Shown here: in pieces, positions 1 to 6,676 of the stretch
Position numbering within the stretch: the stretch's first letter is position 1
Layout: every line of letters begins with the position of its first letter
Source of the DNA: an uncultured Clostridia bacterium
Lineage (GTDB): Bacteria; Bacillota; Clostridia; UBA1381
Direction of reading: 5' to 3'
DNA: 26,559 nt
Assembly: GCA_934501535.1 (NCBI GenBank)
Contig: CAKSUM010000026.1
Coordinates: 1-26,559 of the forward strand
Made by a program: the position numbers and the translations under genes
Notes under the pieces: model-generated
What the model was told of the DNA's origin: nothing
What the model saw: only the letters and a program-made list of their open reading frames with translations
Databases searched by the model: none

Positions 1-80
1 GCATAAAATCACCGACAAATCAAGGGTGAAATACACGCCCTCCTACGAGGGCGCCCTTGACATGCCGGCAATTTTATACT
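1..80. repeat. Imperfect nested palindrome at the contig end
   Basis: The first 80 bases fold into a nested imperfect hairpin. An inner perfect 7-bp stem (36-42 with 47-53, loop CTAC) sits inside a second stem (20-26, TCAAGGG, with 54-60, CCCTTGA). Further out, ATAAAAT at 3-9 can pair with ATTTTAT at 71-77. The outer part is mismatched. It overlaps the start of the repeat at 52-197 and may be the distal end of that element. Whether it belongs to the repeat cannot be told, because the other copy is cut off at the matching base. Confidence 0.5.
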
Positions 81-197
81 AAATTACAGCTAATGGCTGA
101 AAGCCGAAATCCGGCTCTCAGCCCACAAAAAACTACTTAGATTATATTATCATTTTGGAGCCAATTTTGAGGTTTACACAAAATGAGGGATTGCCCC
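52..197 (-). repeat. Left copy of 146-bp dispersed repeat
   Basis: This stretch is the reverse complement of 26414-26559. I count about 8 mismatches in 146 bases and no indels, with most mismatches in the AT-rich part near 77-97. It contains an imperfect hairpin at 95-123: a GGCTGA/TCAGCC stem, a one-base mismatch, then AGCCG/CGGCT with a five-base loop. It starts 8 bases beyond the stop codon of the gene at 206-1000. Relative to that gene it lies in the same orientation as the right copy lies to its own upstream gene. No transposase is seen. It may be a MITE-like or REP-like element. Confidence 0.9.
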
Positions 198-205
198 TAT
201 TGCAT

Positions 206-1000
206 TTATTCCGCACCGCTTCCCTGCTGCTTTGTATTTACCGTTATGGTTTTTGTTTCCTCATCAAAGGTCAGCGCACCCTCAAAATACGTGTCATGCT
301 TTGCGTCATTCCACTGCACGTTATCATCGCCGCCGACAACGGTCGCAACGATGCGCAGAGGAATATATGCCGTGCCGTTTATCAGCACGGGCGCAACCGC
401 ATAGCCGGCGGAATATTCTCTGCTGCCTATCTGACAGTATTCCGTTTTGCCGTCCTTTGTCATCTCTATAATCGGCAGCTGCATGTTCATTCCCCCGGTT
501 GCACCGTAAATATAGTTATCTGCATCATTTGTGATAAGCGGCTTATGCCACACATAGGAATTTTCGCTATTGACATATGTATTTCCCTCATCATCGGTAA
601 ATTCAATATGTACCGGCGTATCATAAGCCGGGAATGTGTACCTTCTGTCCATCAGCCTTTGATACTTCGACTTGTCAACATCATAGCTTACCTTGTATCC
701 GAGTGCCTCAAAGGTTTTTCTGAGCGGAACAAAATAGTTATCCGTATGCGTCGCAAGCTTGTTTTCTATCAAAACCGGTTCGATTGCATACCCCTTTCCG
801 TTTATAAAGAAGTTCTTTTCCTCATTCCCCACAGCCGCCATGACAACAACTCCTCCGAGTATTGCCGCGGCAACCGTACAGGACACAACCGCCGCCGTGA
901 TTTTTGAAATCCGTCCGTTTCCTCCGCGGATTTTTGTAAATCTGTTCTGCAAGGTCTTTTTATTTGCACTCATTTTAGTTGTGTATAAATTTTCAAGCAT
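206..1000 (-). CDS. Membrane-anchored stalk-domain sensor protein (second BlaR1-like sensor half)
   Basis: 264 aa from the ATG at 1000, with ribosome site AAAGGAG eight bases upstream. Residues 1-33 (motif LYTTKMSANKKTLQNRF) resemble the juxtamembrane tail that follows the protease domain in M56/BlaR1 receptors. A single transmembrane segment follows at about residues 34-57. The outer part shows copper-amine-oxidase N-terminal-like ('stalk') motifs: VPLRKTFEALGYKV in the middle and INGTAYIPLRIVATVVGG near the end. It starts 4 bases after the stop of the upstream gene, so the two are translationally coupled. The first 57 residues match that neighbour at about 51 positions, then all similarity ends. 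I infer an alternative outer sensor subunit for the split receptor at 1867-2703. It could instead be an independent surface protein. Confidence 0.8.
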   Translation of the reverse strand: MLENLYTTKMSANKKTLQNRFTKIRGGNGRISKITAAVVSCTVAAAILGGVVVMAAVGNEEKNFFINGKGYAIEPVLIENKLATHTDNYFVPLRKTFEALGYKVSYDVDKSKYQRLMDRRYTFPAYDTPVHIEFTDDEGNTYVNSENSYVWHKPLITNDADNYIYGATGGMNMQLPIIEMTKDGKTEYCQIGSREYSAGYAVAPVLINGTAYIPLRIVATVVGGDDNVQWNDAKHDTYFEGALTFDEETKTITVNTKQQGSGAE

Positions 1001-1019
1001 TGTTTTAACTCCTTTCCTC
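834..1019 (-). repeat. Duplicated 186-bp start cassette, copy A
   Basis: This copy matches 1696-1881 over 186 bases with about 18 mismatches and no indels. It covers the last codons of the gene before it (residues EER and part of S), the ribosome site, the ATG, and the first 57 codons including the transmembrane segment. Similarity stops just after that segment. Confidence 0.9.
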
Positions 1020-1862
1020 ATATGATTTTACAACCCATATTCCCAATTCATCGGTTTGTACAGGCTTGAAAAGCTCGACAAAATATGTTTTTTCACCAAC
1101 AACGTAAGTCGCACTGCATTTTGCTCCATCTCCGGCAAGGGCTGTTATCTCGCCGTTTTCCGTCCCCTGATTTGCAAAAAATGCTTTTATCACTTGCTGT
1201 GGGTCTAACCGCCACGAAAAATGACCGTTGTAAACCTGGTATTGCAGATAACAAATGTCGTAATACCTCATTTTCTCCGCATTATCCAAATAGGGCGTAT
1301 TACTGTCAATATCATAAAATGTATACCTTAAATCATAAGCTTTATCATATCTGTTCAATAAATAGTCAAGATATTCAAACGGTATATATGTTACTCCGTT
1401 CATCAGCATAGGTGAATTATATTCAAGAGCAATTTGCGTTTCCTCTGCACCCGTTCCGATAACCCCAAATGTTATCGAATTATCTCCTATACCCATTTTG
1501 TAGTAATCATTTCTGATATAAACGGTTATTCTGCCGTAGTTCCATTCGGTTTTATTATTTTCCGGGCCGACGCTGTTCAGCATTTCCCTTAACGGAACAT
1601 ATATGCTGTTCTCATAAAAGAACGGTTTGTTTGAAAGTTCTAAAGTTTTATCGTTGTAATACACATGTATATTGTAGCTTTCAAATCCGTCAACCGCCGC
1701 CATGACAACAGCTCCTCCGAGTATTGCCGCGGCAACCGTACATGACATAACTGTTGCCATCATTTTTGAAATCCGTCCGTTTCCTCCGCGGATTTTTGAA
1801 AATCGGTTTTGCAAGGTCTTTTTATTTGCGCTCATTTTTGTTGTGTATAAATTTTCAAGCAT
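1005..1862 (-). CDS. Membrane-anchored sensor protein (first BlaR1-like sensor half)
   Basis: 285 aa from the ATG at 1862, placed 4 bases after the stop of the M56 protease gene, with AGGAAAGGAG just upstream. A GTG or TTG start further up is unlikely because it would run inside the protease gene without a ribosome site. The N-terminus (LYTTKMSANKKTLQNRF, then KIR and a basic stretch) looks like the segment that joins protease domain and last transmembrane helix in BlaR1 relatives. One transmembrane helix follows at about 34-57. The outer part has a weak stalk motif (SIYVPLREMLNSVG) and a second, IYIPFEYL-like strand (TYIPFEYLDYLL). The C-terminal 80 residues form a compact domain ending in IWVVKSYEERS. 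Protease half (278 aa) plus this half gives about 563 aa, close to a full BlaR1. I infer that the two chains together form one receptor. Confidence 0.8.
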   Translation of the reverse strand: MLENLYTTKMSANKKTLQNRFSKIRGGNGRISKMMATVMSCTVAAAILGGAVVMAAVDGFESYNIHVYYNDKTLELSNKPFFYENSIYVPLREMLNSVGPENNKTEWNYGRITVYIRNDYYKMGIGDNSITFGVIGTGAEETQIALEYNSPMLMNGVTYIPFEYLDYLLNRYDKAYDLRYTFYDIDSNTPYLDNAEKMRYYDICYLQYQVYNGHFSWRLDPQQVIKAFFANQGTENGEITALAGDGAKCSATYVVGEKTYFVELFKPVQTDELGIWVVKSYEERS

Positions 1863-1881
1863 ATCTTCAGCTCCTTTCCTC
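1696..1881 (-). repeat. Duplicated 186-bp start cassette, copy B
   Basis: Partner of 834-1019. This copy sits at the protease/sensor junction, where the shared EERS residues are the genuine end of the M56 protein. It is therefore the likely source copy. The duplication moved a ready-made ribosome site, membrane anchor and linker in front of a new sensor domain. Confidence 0.9.
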
Positions 1882-2703
1882 AACCAAATCCAAAATTGTT
1901 TGCATATACAGCTTTTGCTCACCTTCGGACATATTTTTCGTCACTGTCATATCGCACGAAACCTCGCATGCCTCGCTCAGGTTTGCGCAGGCAAGATAGC
2001 AAAGCGGATTAAACCAGTGAACGGAGTTTACCAAAACAGCAAACCATTTCACAAGCAAATCCTTTCGCTTATAATGTGTCAGCTCGTGCAGAAGCACCAT
2101 ACGCATATTATCGTCGGGAATACCGCTGCACGGAAGATATACCGTCGGGAACAAGATCCCCGCAAGCATAGGCGAGCCTATATCCGGTGACGCTTTCAGC
2201 CTGATATGCCTTTTAATTTTAAGTTCATTTTTCACCTCCGAAAATATTCTGTTATCGGAAATTTTAACCGCATTTTTATTTTTACGGCGCAAAAATCTAA
2301 AATAGCTTATAATCACCGTCAGTAAAAATATGGAAACACCTGCGCCCCATATATATGCGATAAGGTCAAAAAGCCGTATTTGAATTTGTGGCGACAGATT
2401 TACTTCTCTGTTTTTAATCGGTATATCATAAGTCATAACCGTATCGGGATTGTTTTCCTCCTGCGGAGGAATTCCGACCGTCTGATTTTGCGGCATCATT
2501 GATATTTTTTGCGCCTCTTTTTTGGGTATCAGCCTGTATGCCGGCAGTACCATGGAAATCAGCACAACAACCCATGCGCAGTATTGCCACTTCGCCGGCA
2601 GTTTCTTTGCGGTGAGGGGCTTTAAAAGCAGCAAAAGCGCCGTTATCCCAAAACCGAACAGACTTAATATAAGCACCGTTTTTAAAATGTCCTGCAAAAT
2701 CAT
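1867..2703 (-). CDS. M56-family (BlaR1/MecR1-like) membrane metalloprotease, lacking its sensor part
   Basis: 278 aa from the ATG at 2703. A GTG at 2706 is also possible. The start overlaps the stop of the repressor gene (TGATG), so the two are coupled. Three transmembrane segments are visible at about residues 9-28, 39-55 and 108-130. They are followed by a cytosolic protease domain with the zinc motif HELTH at about 206-210 and a downstream glutamate in EACEVSCD. In BlaR1, ligand binding to the outer domain activates this protease, which leads to cleavage of the BlaI repressor. Here the chain stops at DLVEERS, before the fourth transmembrane helix and the sensor. Those parts are encoded by the next gene and a paralogue. 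What the receptor senses is unknown; no beta-lactamase or penicillin-binding sensor domain is in the window. Confidence 0.88.
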   Translation of the reverse strand: MILQDILKTVLILSLFGFGITALLLLLKPLTAKKLPAKWQYCAWVVVLISMVLPAYRLIPKKEAQKISMMPQNQTVGIPPQEENNPDTVMTYDIPIKNREVNLSPQIQIRLFDLIAYIWGAGVSIFLLTVIISYFRFLRRKNKNAVKISDNRIFSEVKNELKIKRHIRLKASPDIGSPMLAGILFPTVYLPCSGIPDDNMRMVLLHELTHYKRKDLLVKWFAVLVNSVHWFNPLCYLACANLSEACEVSCDMTVTKNMSEGEQKLYMQTILDLVEERS

Positions 2704-3074
2704 CACTCCAAATCAAACATATCTCTAAGCTCCGACATATCCTCTTTGGAAAGCTTTTTATTCTCATAGAGTGCCGCAACAAGATTTTTAACCGAGCCTT
2801 TATATATTTTTGATAAAAAGCTCTCGGTTTCGCTCATATCATAATCATTTTGTTTCAAAATCGGATAATACAAATTTGTGTTTCCCTTTTTTTCGCAGGA
2901 TACAACCTTCTTTTTTAATAATCTCTGCAAAAACGTAGAAACGGTAGACGGCGTCCAGTCATTTCCGTCAAGCGCCGCAACAACGTCGGACACCGTCATT
3001 TTCTTTTCCGAGTTCCACAAAATTTTCATAATACTGTATTCCGAATCGGTAATTGTGTGTTTTGAATTTGACAT
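2703..3074 (-). CDS. BlaI/MecI/CopY-family transcriptional repressor
   Basis: 123 aa from the ATG at 3074, chosen because AAGGGGG lies eight bases upstream. An in-frame ATG at 3098 has no ribosome site. The N-terminal winged helix shows the family pattern: ITDSEYSIMKILW, then MTVSDVVAAL, then WTPSTVSTFLQRLLKKKVV. A C-terminal dimerisation region ends in MSELRDMFDLE. Members bind TACA/TGTA-type operators as dimers and are inactivated when cut by the partner M56 protease. The gene opens a four-gene operon (repressor, protease, sensor 1, sensor 2), so the system most likely represses itself. Length and layout match BlaI; the regulated target genes cannot be named. Confidence 0.92.
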   Translation of the reverse strand: MSNSKHTITDSEYSIMKILWNSEKKMTVSDVVAALDGNDWTPSTVSTFLQRLLKKKVVSCEKKGNTNLYYPILKQNDYDMSETESFLSKIYKGSVKNLVAALYENKKLSKEDMSELRDMFDLE

Positions 3075-3110
3075 ATAAAATGCCCCCTTATGCGTCATAA
3101 GATTTTGTTA

Positions 3111-3137
3111 AGTGTAATTACACTTGTAGCTACTACA
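3111..3137 (-). promoter_or_regulatory. Probable BlaI-type operators downstream of the -10 box
   Basis: Two dyads lie between the promoter and the repressor gene. The first, 3111-3124, is a perfect 14-bp palindrome AGTGTAATTACACT. The second, 3125-3137, is TGTAG-CTA-CTACA. The TGTA/TACA half sites are of the kind used by BlaI-family repressors. A further TGTAG half site (3157-3161 read as CTACA) lies between the -35 and -10 boxes. Confidence 0.65.
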
Positions 3138-3140
3138 GTC

Positions 3141-3169
3141 AGTATAGCATGTTCAGCTACATTTGTCAA
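3141..3169 (-). promoter_or_regulatory. Promoter of the repressor/receptor operon
   Basis: On the minus strand TTGACA (3164-3169) and TATACT (3141-3146) are separated by 17 bases, a near-consensus sigma-A promoter. It fires leftward into the repressor gene, with operator dyads just downstream. Confidence 0.8.
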
Positions 3170-3440
3170 TACATTTTTTTAATTTTTCTGCCGCAAATAT
3201 ACTTATTTCCGCCGGAAACATTCCGCATATATCGGAAAGCATATTTCTTCCGATGCCTTTTTGCGCAAAGTCCCGCAAAATTTACACATGCGCAAAAAAA
3301 TCATATGACACGTAACTGCCTTTTATTCTCACATTCCCCCTTTTTTTACAAAAAAACATCCAAAAACACACCGCGATTGACGAACAGTACGGCAAATTGT
3401 CATTTTGCGCGGAGGATTTATGTGGATTTTCATATGAGTG
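3170..3440. other. Gene-free stretch with one inverted repeat
   Basis: No coding region is supported between the divergent repressor promoter and the DUF6514 promoter. It contains a perfect 10-bp inverted repeat, TTTTTGCGCA at 3258-3267 and TGCGCAAAAA at 3289-3298, with a 21-base spacer. The T run lies on the wrong side for a terminator on either strand. Short open frames here have no ribosome site and no recognisable motifs. Confidence 0.5.
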
Positions 3441-3445
3441 TGTAT

Positions 3446-3476
3446 TATAATAGTAGATACGGAAAGGTTCTTTCCG
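3446..3476 (+). promoter_or_regulatory. -10 box and leader hairpin of the DUF6514 gene
   Basis: TATAAT lies at 3446-3451, with only a weak -35 (TGGATT) 17 bases upstream. In the short leader, CGGAAAG (3460-3466) and CTTTCCG (3470-3476) form a 7-bp hairpin with a three-base loop, ten bases before the AGGAGG ribosome site. It may tune translation or mRNA stability. Confidence 0.5.
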
Positions 3477-3499
3477 ATACAGCATAAGGAGGAATTATT

Positions 3500-3838
3500 T
3501 TGCAGAAGGAATTTTACGGTCAATCCTTCACGGACGTTGCCGGCAATCCCGGATACACTATGAAGCTTACATACTTTTTACTTATTGACAATGTACGCGA
3601 AAAATATTGTGATTTAAAGGTATACGGCGCGGAAATTGACAGAGAAAACATTTATGATAACGGCAAACGCCGCCGCGAATGCAAACTTATACGCGACCTG
3701 TTTTTTAATCGGTGCGAGGCGGAAGCGTTTGTACGGACGCTTTGTGATAACCTCGTAACGCCGATGGGACTGAAAGATGTTTTATCGGAATATATTGATG
3801 AAAAAATCAGCATGTTATCATATGAAACACAGAAATAA
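3500..3838 (+). CDS. DUF6514-like small protein of unknown function
   Basis: 112 aa, starting with TTG at 3500. The start is set by AGGAGG at 3487-3492, seven bases upstream. The body reads as a small mixed alpha/beta protein. The C-terminal part (RTLCDNLVTPMGLKDVLSEYID) matches the pattern I associate with the clostridial DUF6514 family, whose role is unknown. There is no signal peptide or membrane helix, so it is probably cytosolic. It has its own promoter and terminator and is monocistronic. The family name is from memory of its C-terminal pattern. Confidence 0.75.
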   Translation: MQKEFYGQSFTDVAGNPGYTMKLTYFLLIDNVREKYCDLKVYGAEIDRENIYDNGKRRRECKLIRDLFFNRCEAEAFVRTLCDNLVTPMGLKDVLSEYIDEKISMLSYETQK

Positions 3839-3862
3839 CTCTTTTTTTACACCTCTCTTTAT

Positions 3863-3892
3863 AAAAGATGACCAATAGGTCATCTTTTTTTT
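3863..3892 (+). terminator. Rho-independent terminator
   Basis: AAAAGATGACC (3863-3873), loop AATA, GGTCATCTTTT (3878-3888) and then further Ts to 3892. It ends the DUF6514 transcript. Confidence 0.92.
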
Positions 3893-3943
3893 GCCGTTTT
3901 GTATAAAATATGCACAAACTTTAATATTTTATCACTTTATCAC

Positions 3944-3972
3944 TTTACAAGGCTAAAGTATTGTGCTATAAT
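3944..3972 (+). promoter_or_regulatory. Promoter of the amino acid transporter operon
   Basis: TTTACA (3944-3949), a 17-base spacer, and a perfect TATAAT (3967-3972), about 40 bases upstream of the binding protein gene. Confidence 0.8.
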
Positions 3973-4013
3973 AGGCTCATAAGTTAAACAAACACGAAAA
4001 GGAGAATAAAAAA

Positions 4014-4856
4014 ATGAAGAAATTATTATCAGTTTTACTTGCGGGAATTATGTGCATGGGCATGGCATCATGCGGAAACAAAACAGCAGACAGCGATACT
4101 GCATCAGACCTTGCGTACATAAAGGACAAGGGCACAATGACAATCGGTATCACACTGTTTGCGCCGATGGATTACAAAGATGACAACGGAGATTTGATTG
4201 GTTTCGACAAAGAGCTGGGCGACGCGGTTTGCGAAAAGCTGGGAGTTAAACCGGACTTTGTGGAAATCAACTGGGATTCAAAAGAAGTTGAGCTAAGCTC
4301 CAAGAACATCGACTGTATCTGGAACGGCATGTGCATCACGGAGGAAAGAAAGCAGAACATGAGCGTTTCCGAGCCGTACCTCAAAAACACACAGGCACTC
4401 GTTATGAAAAAGGACAAAGCGGCAGATATAATGGCAAACATTGACGGAATAACTCTTGTAGCCGAGCAGGGTTCAACGGGCGAAGGCAAGATTACAGGCG
4501 AAATTGAAGATGATGATACCGTAGTTGTATCGGCAAAGGAATTTTTCAAAAACGCTAACTACACCGGCGTTGATTCAATGGCAAAAGCGCTTATGGAGGT
4601 TAAATCCGGAACAGCTGACGCAGCGCTCGTTGACAGCGTATGCGCACTGGCTATGACGGGTGAAGGCACAGACTACTCCGACCTTGTATGCAACATGGAC
4701 AACAACTTCGGCGACCAGGAATACGGCATTGCATTCAGAAAGGGCAGCGACGTTACAGAAGCCGTTAACAAAGCAATTTCCGAGCTGTATGCTGACGGAA
4801 AGGTTGAAGAAATCGCAGCTAAGTACAAGCTGACCGACGCACTTATCAAAAAATAA
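4014..4856 (+). CDS. Polar amino acid ABC transporter, substrate-binding lipoprotein
   Basis: 280 aa from an ATG preceded by AAAAGGAGA. The N-terminus is a lipoprotein signal peptide with lipobox MASC, so Cys20 is the lipid-modified residue. The mature part is a family 3 extracellular solute-binding protein (SBP_bac_3). The pattern runs GTMTIGITLFAPMDYKDDNGDLIGFDKELGDAVCEKLG, in pieces, then WDSKEVELSSKNIDCIWNGM and SEPYLKNTQALV. It captures a polar amino acid outside the membrane for the permease and ATPase at 6014 and 6677. The exact ligand is not readable. A hairpin follows the stop codon and may keep its message more abundant than the rest of the operon. Confidence 0.93.
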   Translation: MKKLLSVLLAGIMCMGMASCGNKTADSDTASDLAYIKDKGTMTIGITLFAPMDYKDDNGDLIGFDKELGDAVCEKLGVKPDFVEINWDSKEVELSSKNIDCIWNGMCITEERKQNMSVSEPYLKNTQALVMKKDKAADIMANIDGITLVAEQGSTGEGKITGEIEDDDTVVVSAKEFFKNANYTGVDSMAKALMEVKSGTADAALVDSVCALAMTGEGTDYSDLVCNMDNNFGDQEYGIAFRKGSDVTEAVNKAISELYADGKVEEIAAKYKLTDALIKK

Positions 4857-4870
4857 AATTTGAAACAATC

Positions 4871-4902
4871 GGAAAAAGCTTACCCGGGTGTAGGCTTTTT
4901 CC
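4871..4902 (+). terminator. Intercistronic hairpin, possible partial terminator
   Basis: GGAAAAAGC (4871-4879) pairs with GCTTTTTCC (4894-4902), and ACCCGGGT in the loop is itself palindromic. Ts occur within the 3' arm but no long U run follows. It lies between the binding protein gene and the dehydrogenase gene, where a leaky terminator or RNA-stabilising hairpin would favour the binding protein. Confidence 0.6.
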
Positions 4903-4932
4903 TTGTATCTGAGGCAGAACGGAGAACAGGAT

Positions 4933-5997
4933 ATGAAAGAAAACATTTTTTGCGGCTACACAATCGGAACAGACGCATTCGACGCAATAGGCAGAATATG
5001 CGCACCGCTCGGCAGACGCGTTCTTATAATCGGCGGCGAAACGGCACTTTCCAAGTCGCTGGACGAGCTGAAACCGGCACTCAAAGGTCAGTTTGATATT
5101 ATCGATACCGTAATTTACGGTAAAGAATGTTACTCGCGGCGCATGCATGAGCTATGTGATAACTATAAAGACAGCGGCGTTGATTTCGTTATCGGAGTCG
5201 GCGGCGGAAAGGCTATCGACACCGCAAAGGGTACGGCATTTCTGCTGGATTGTCCGGTTGTCACCGTCCCCACCATCGCCTCGACCTGTGCCGCTTCCTC
5301 CGCGATGTCGGTAGTATACACCGAAAATCACGTCTTTGAGGGATTTTGGCACTACAAAAAACCGGCATATCATTGTTTTATCAATACGCACATCATTGCC
5401 GATGCACCGCTGAAATTCCTGCGTGCGGGAATAGGCGATACGCTCGCAAAATACTACGAGGTTGAATTTTCCTCGCGCGGCGCCGCAAAGACATTTTCGG
5501 ACGAAACGGCGCTTTCAATAAGCCGCATGTGCAATACGCCGCTGTTTGCCGACGCCCCCGAGGCGCTTGATGACTGCAAAAACGGCAAAATCACCGACGC
5601 GCTTGAAAATGTAATTCTCATCATTTTAATCAGCACCGGTACGGTATCAATGATGATAAACGAAAAATTCAACGGCGCCGCCGCACACGCTCTGTTTTAC
5701 GGACTTACAAACCTTGACGGCTTTGAGGAAAAATTTCTGCACGGCGATGTCGTAGGCTATGCATCAATAGTACAGCTGATACTGGACGGCAAAACGGACG
5801 AGGCTAAACGCCTGCAGGCATTTCTTAAAAGCATCGGCATCGAAACCACTCTTGCCGAGCGCGGAATTACTCCCCGGCGCGGCGAGTTTGAAAAGATATT
5901 AAACTCGGCGATTGCAGATCCGGACATGGAGGTTATTCCGTACGAGGTGACTGCGGATATGCTCTTTGACGCGATTATAAAGACAGAGAACCTGTAA
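4933..5997 (+). CDS. Iron-containing/glycerol-dehydrogenase-like (GldA-type) oxidoreductase
   Basis: 354 aa from the ATG at 4933; a TTG 30 bases earlier lacks a ribosome site. The NAD-binding part has VLIIGGETAL and the family motif GVGGGKAIDTAKG. The metal site of GldA-type enzymes appears complete: Asp in GIGDTLAKYYE, His in AAAHALFYGLT, and His in FLHGDVVGYA. Such enzymes use NAD(H) and a divalent metal to interconvert secondary alcohols or aldehydes with ketones. It lies inside an amino acid ABC operon, after the binding protein and 16 bases before the permease. Its substrate may therefore be a breakdown product of the imported amino acid. That link is inferred, and the true substrate is unknown. 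Confidence 0.88.
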   Translation: MKENIFCGYTIGTDAFDAIGRICAPLGRRVLIIGGETALSKSLDELKPALKGQFDIIDTVIYGKECYSRRMHELCDNYKDSGVDFVIGVGGGKAIDTAKGTAFLLDCPVVTVPTIASTCAASSAMSVVYTENHVFEGFWHYKKPAYHCFINTHIIADAPLKFLRAGIGDTLAKYYEVEFSSRGAAKTFSDETALSISRMCNTPLFADAPEALDDCKNGKITDALENVILIILISTGTVSMMINEKFNGAAAHALFYGLTNLDGFEEKFLHGDVVGYASIVQLILDGKTDEAKRLQAFLKSIGIETTLAERGITPRRGEFEKILNSAIADPDMEVIPYEVTADMLFDAIIKTENL

Positions 5998-6013
5998 ATT
6001 TGGAGGAAATATT

Positions 6014-6652
6014 ATGAACGAAATAACAAAATCGCTGCTTTCGGGCTTTGGACAGAACGGAATTATATTTGTAATGACGCTCTTGTTTGCCATTCCGCTC
6101 GGACTTGTAATAACATTCGGTTCGATGTCAAAATTCGCACCACTTAAATGGCTTACAAAAACATTTGTCTGGATTATCCGCGGAACACCGCTTATGCTTC
6201 AGATTATGGTTGTTTTGTACGCTCCGGGACTGTTGTTCGAGATACCCATGAAATCACGTATGACGGCAGTTCTTATAGCATTTATAATCAACTACGCCGC
6301 ATATTTTTCCGAAATATACCGCGGCGGAATAGAAAGCATACCAAAAGGACAGTACGAGGCGGGTCAGGTTCTCGGCATGACAAAGGTGCAGGTATTTTTT
6401 AAGGTTGTGCTGTTCCAGGTAATCAAGCGCATCACGCCGCCCATGAGCAATGAGGTAATCACGCTTGTTAAGGACACTTCGCTCGCACGTATCGTCGGCG
6501 TTGCGGAAATCCTGATGTGCGCCGAACGCTTTACGAAAAAAGGTCTTATCTGGCCGCTTTTCTCGACAGGTATCTACTTCCTTGTGTTTAACGGACTTCT
6601 GACCATTCTGTTCGGATACATCGAGAAAAAAATGAACTATTATAAGGGTTAA
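6014..6652 (+). CDS. Polar amino acid ABC transporter, permease
   Basis: 212 aa, with ribosome site GGAGG upstream of the ATG. It has about five hydrophobic segments, as usual for HisM/GlnP-type permeases. The cytoplasmic coupling loop is clear: EIYRGGIESIPKGQYEAGQVLGM, read in two parts, contacts the ATPase. Only one permease gene is present, so it should act as a homodimer. It forms one importer with the lipoprotein at 4014 and the ATPase at 6677. Confidence 0.93.
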   Translation: MNEITKSLLSGFGQNGIIFVMTLLFAIPLGLVITFGSMSKFAPLKWLTKTFVWIIRGTPLMLQIMVVLYAPGLLFEIPMKSRMTAVLIAFIINYAAYFSEIYRGGIESIPKGQYEAGQVLGMTKVQVFFKVVLFQVIKRITPPMSNEVITLVKDTSLARIVGVAEILMCAERFTKKGLIWPLFSTGIYFLVFNGLLTILFGYIEKKMNYYKG

Positions 6653-6676
6653 TGCGCTGAAAGGAGCAAAACAGTT

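Noticed and set aside
155..907. 250-codon open frame on the plus strand
   Set aside because: It runs antisense to the sensor gene at 206-1000, begins inside the repeat, and has no ribosome site or domain.
206..3098. Beta-lactam resistance operon
   Set aside because: The repressor and M56 protease are BlaI/BlaR1-like, but the outer domains are not penicillin-binding and no beta-lactamase gene is present.
3258..3298. TTTTTGCGCA/TGCGCAAAAA as a terminator
   Set aside because: The loop is 21 bases and the T run precedes the stem on both strands, so it does not fit a terminator.
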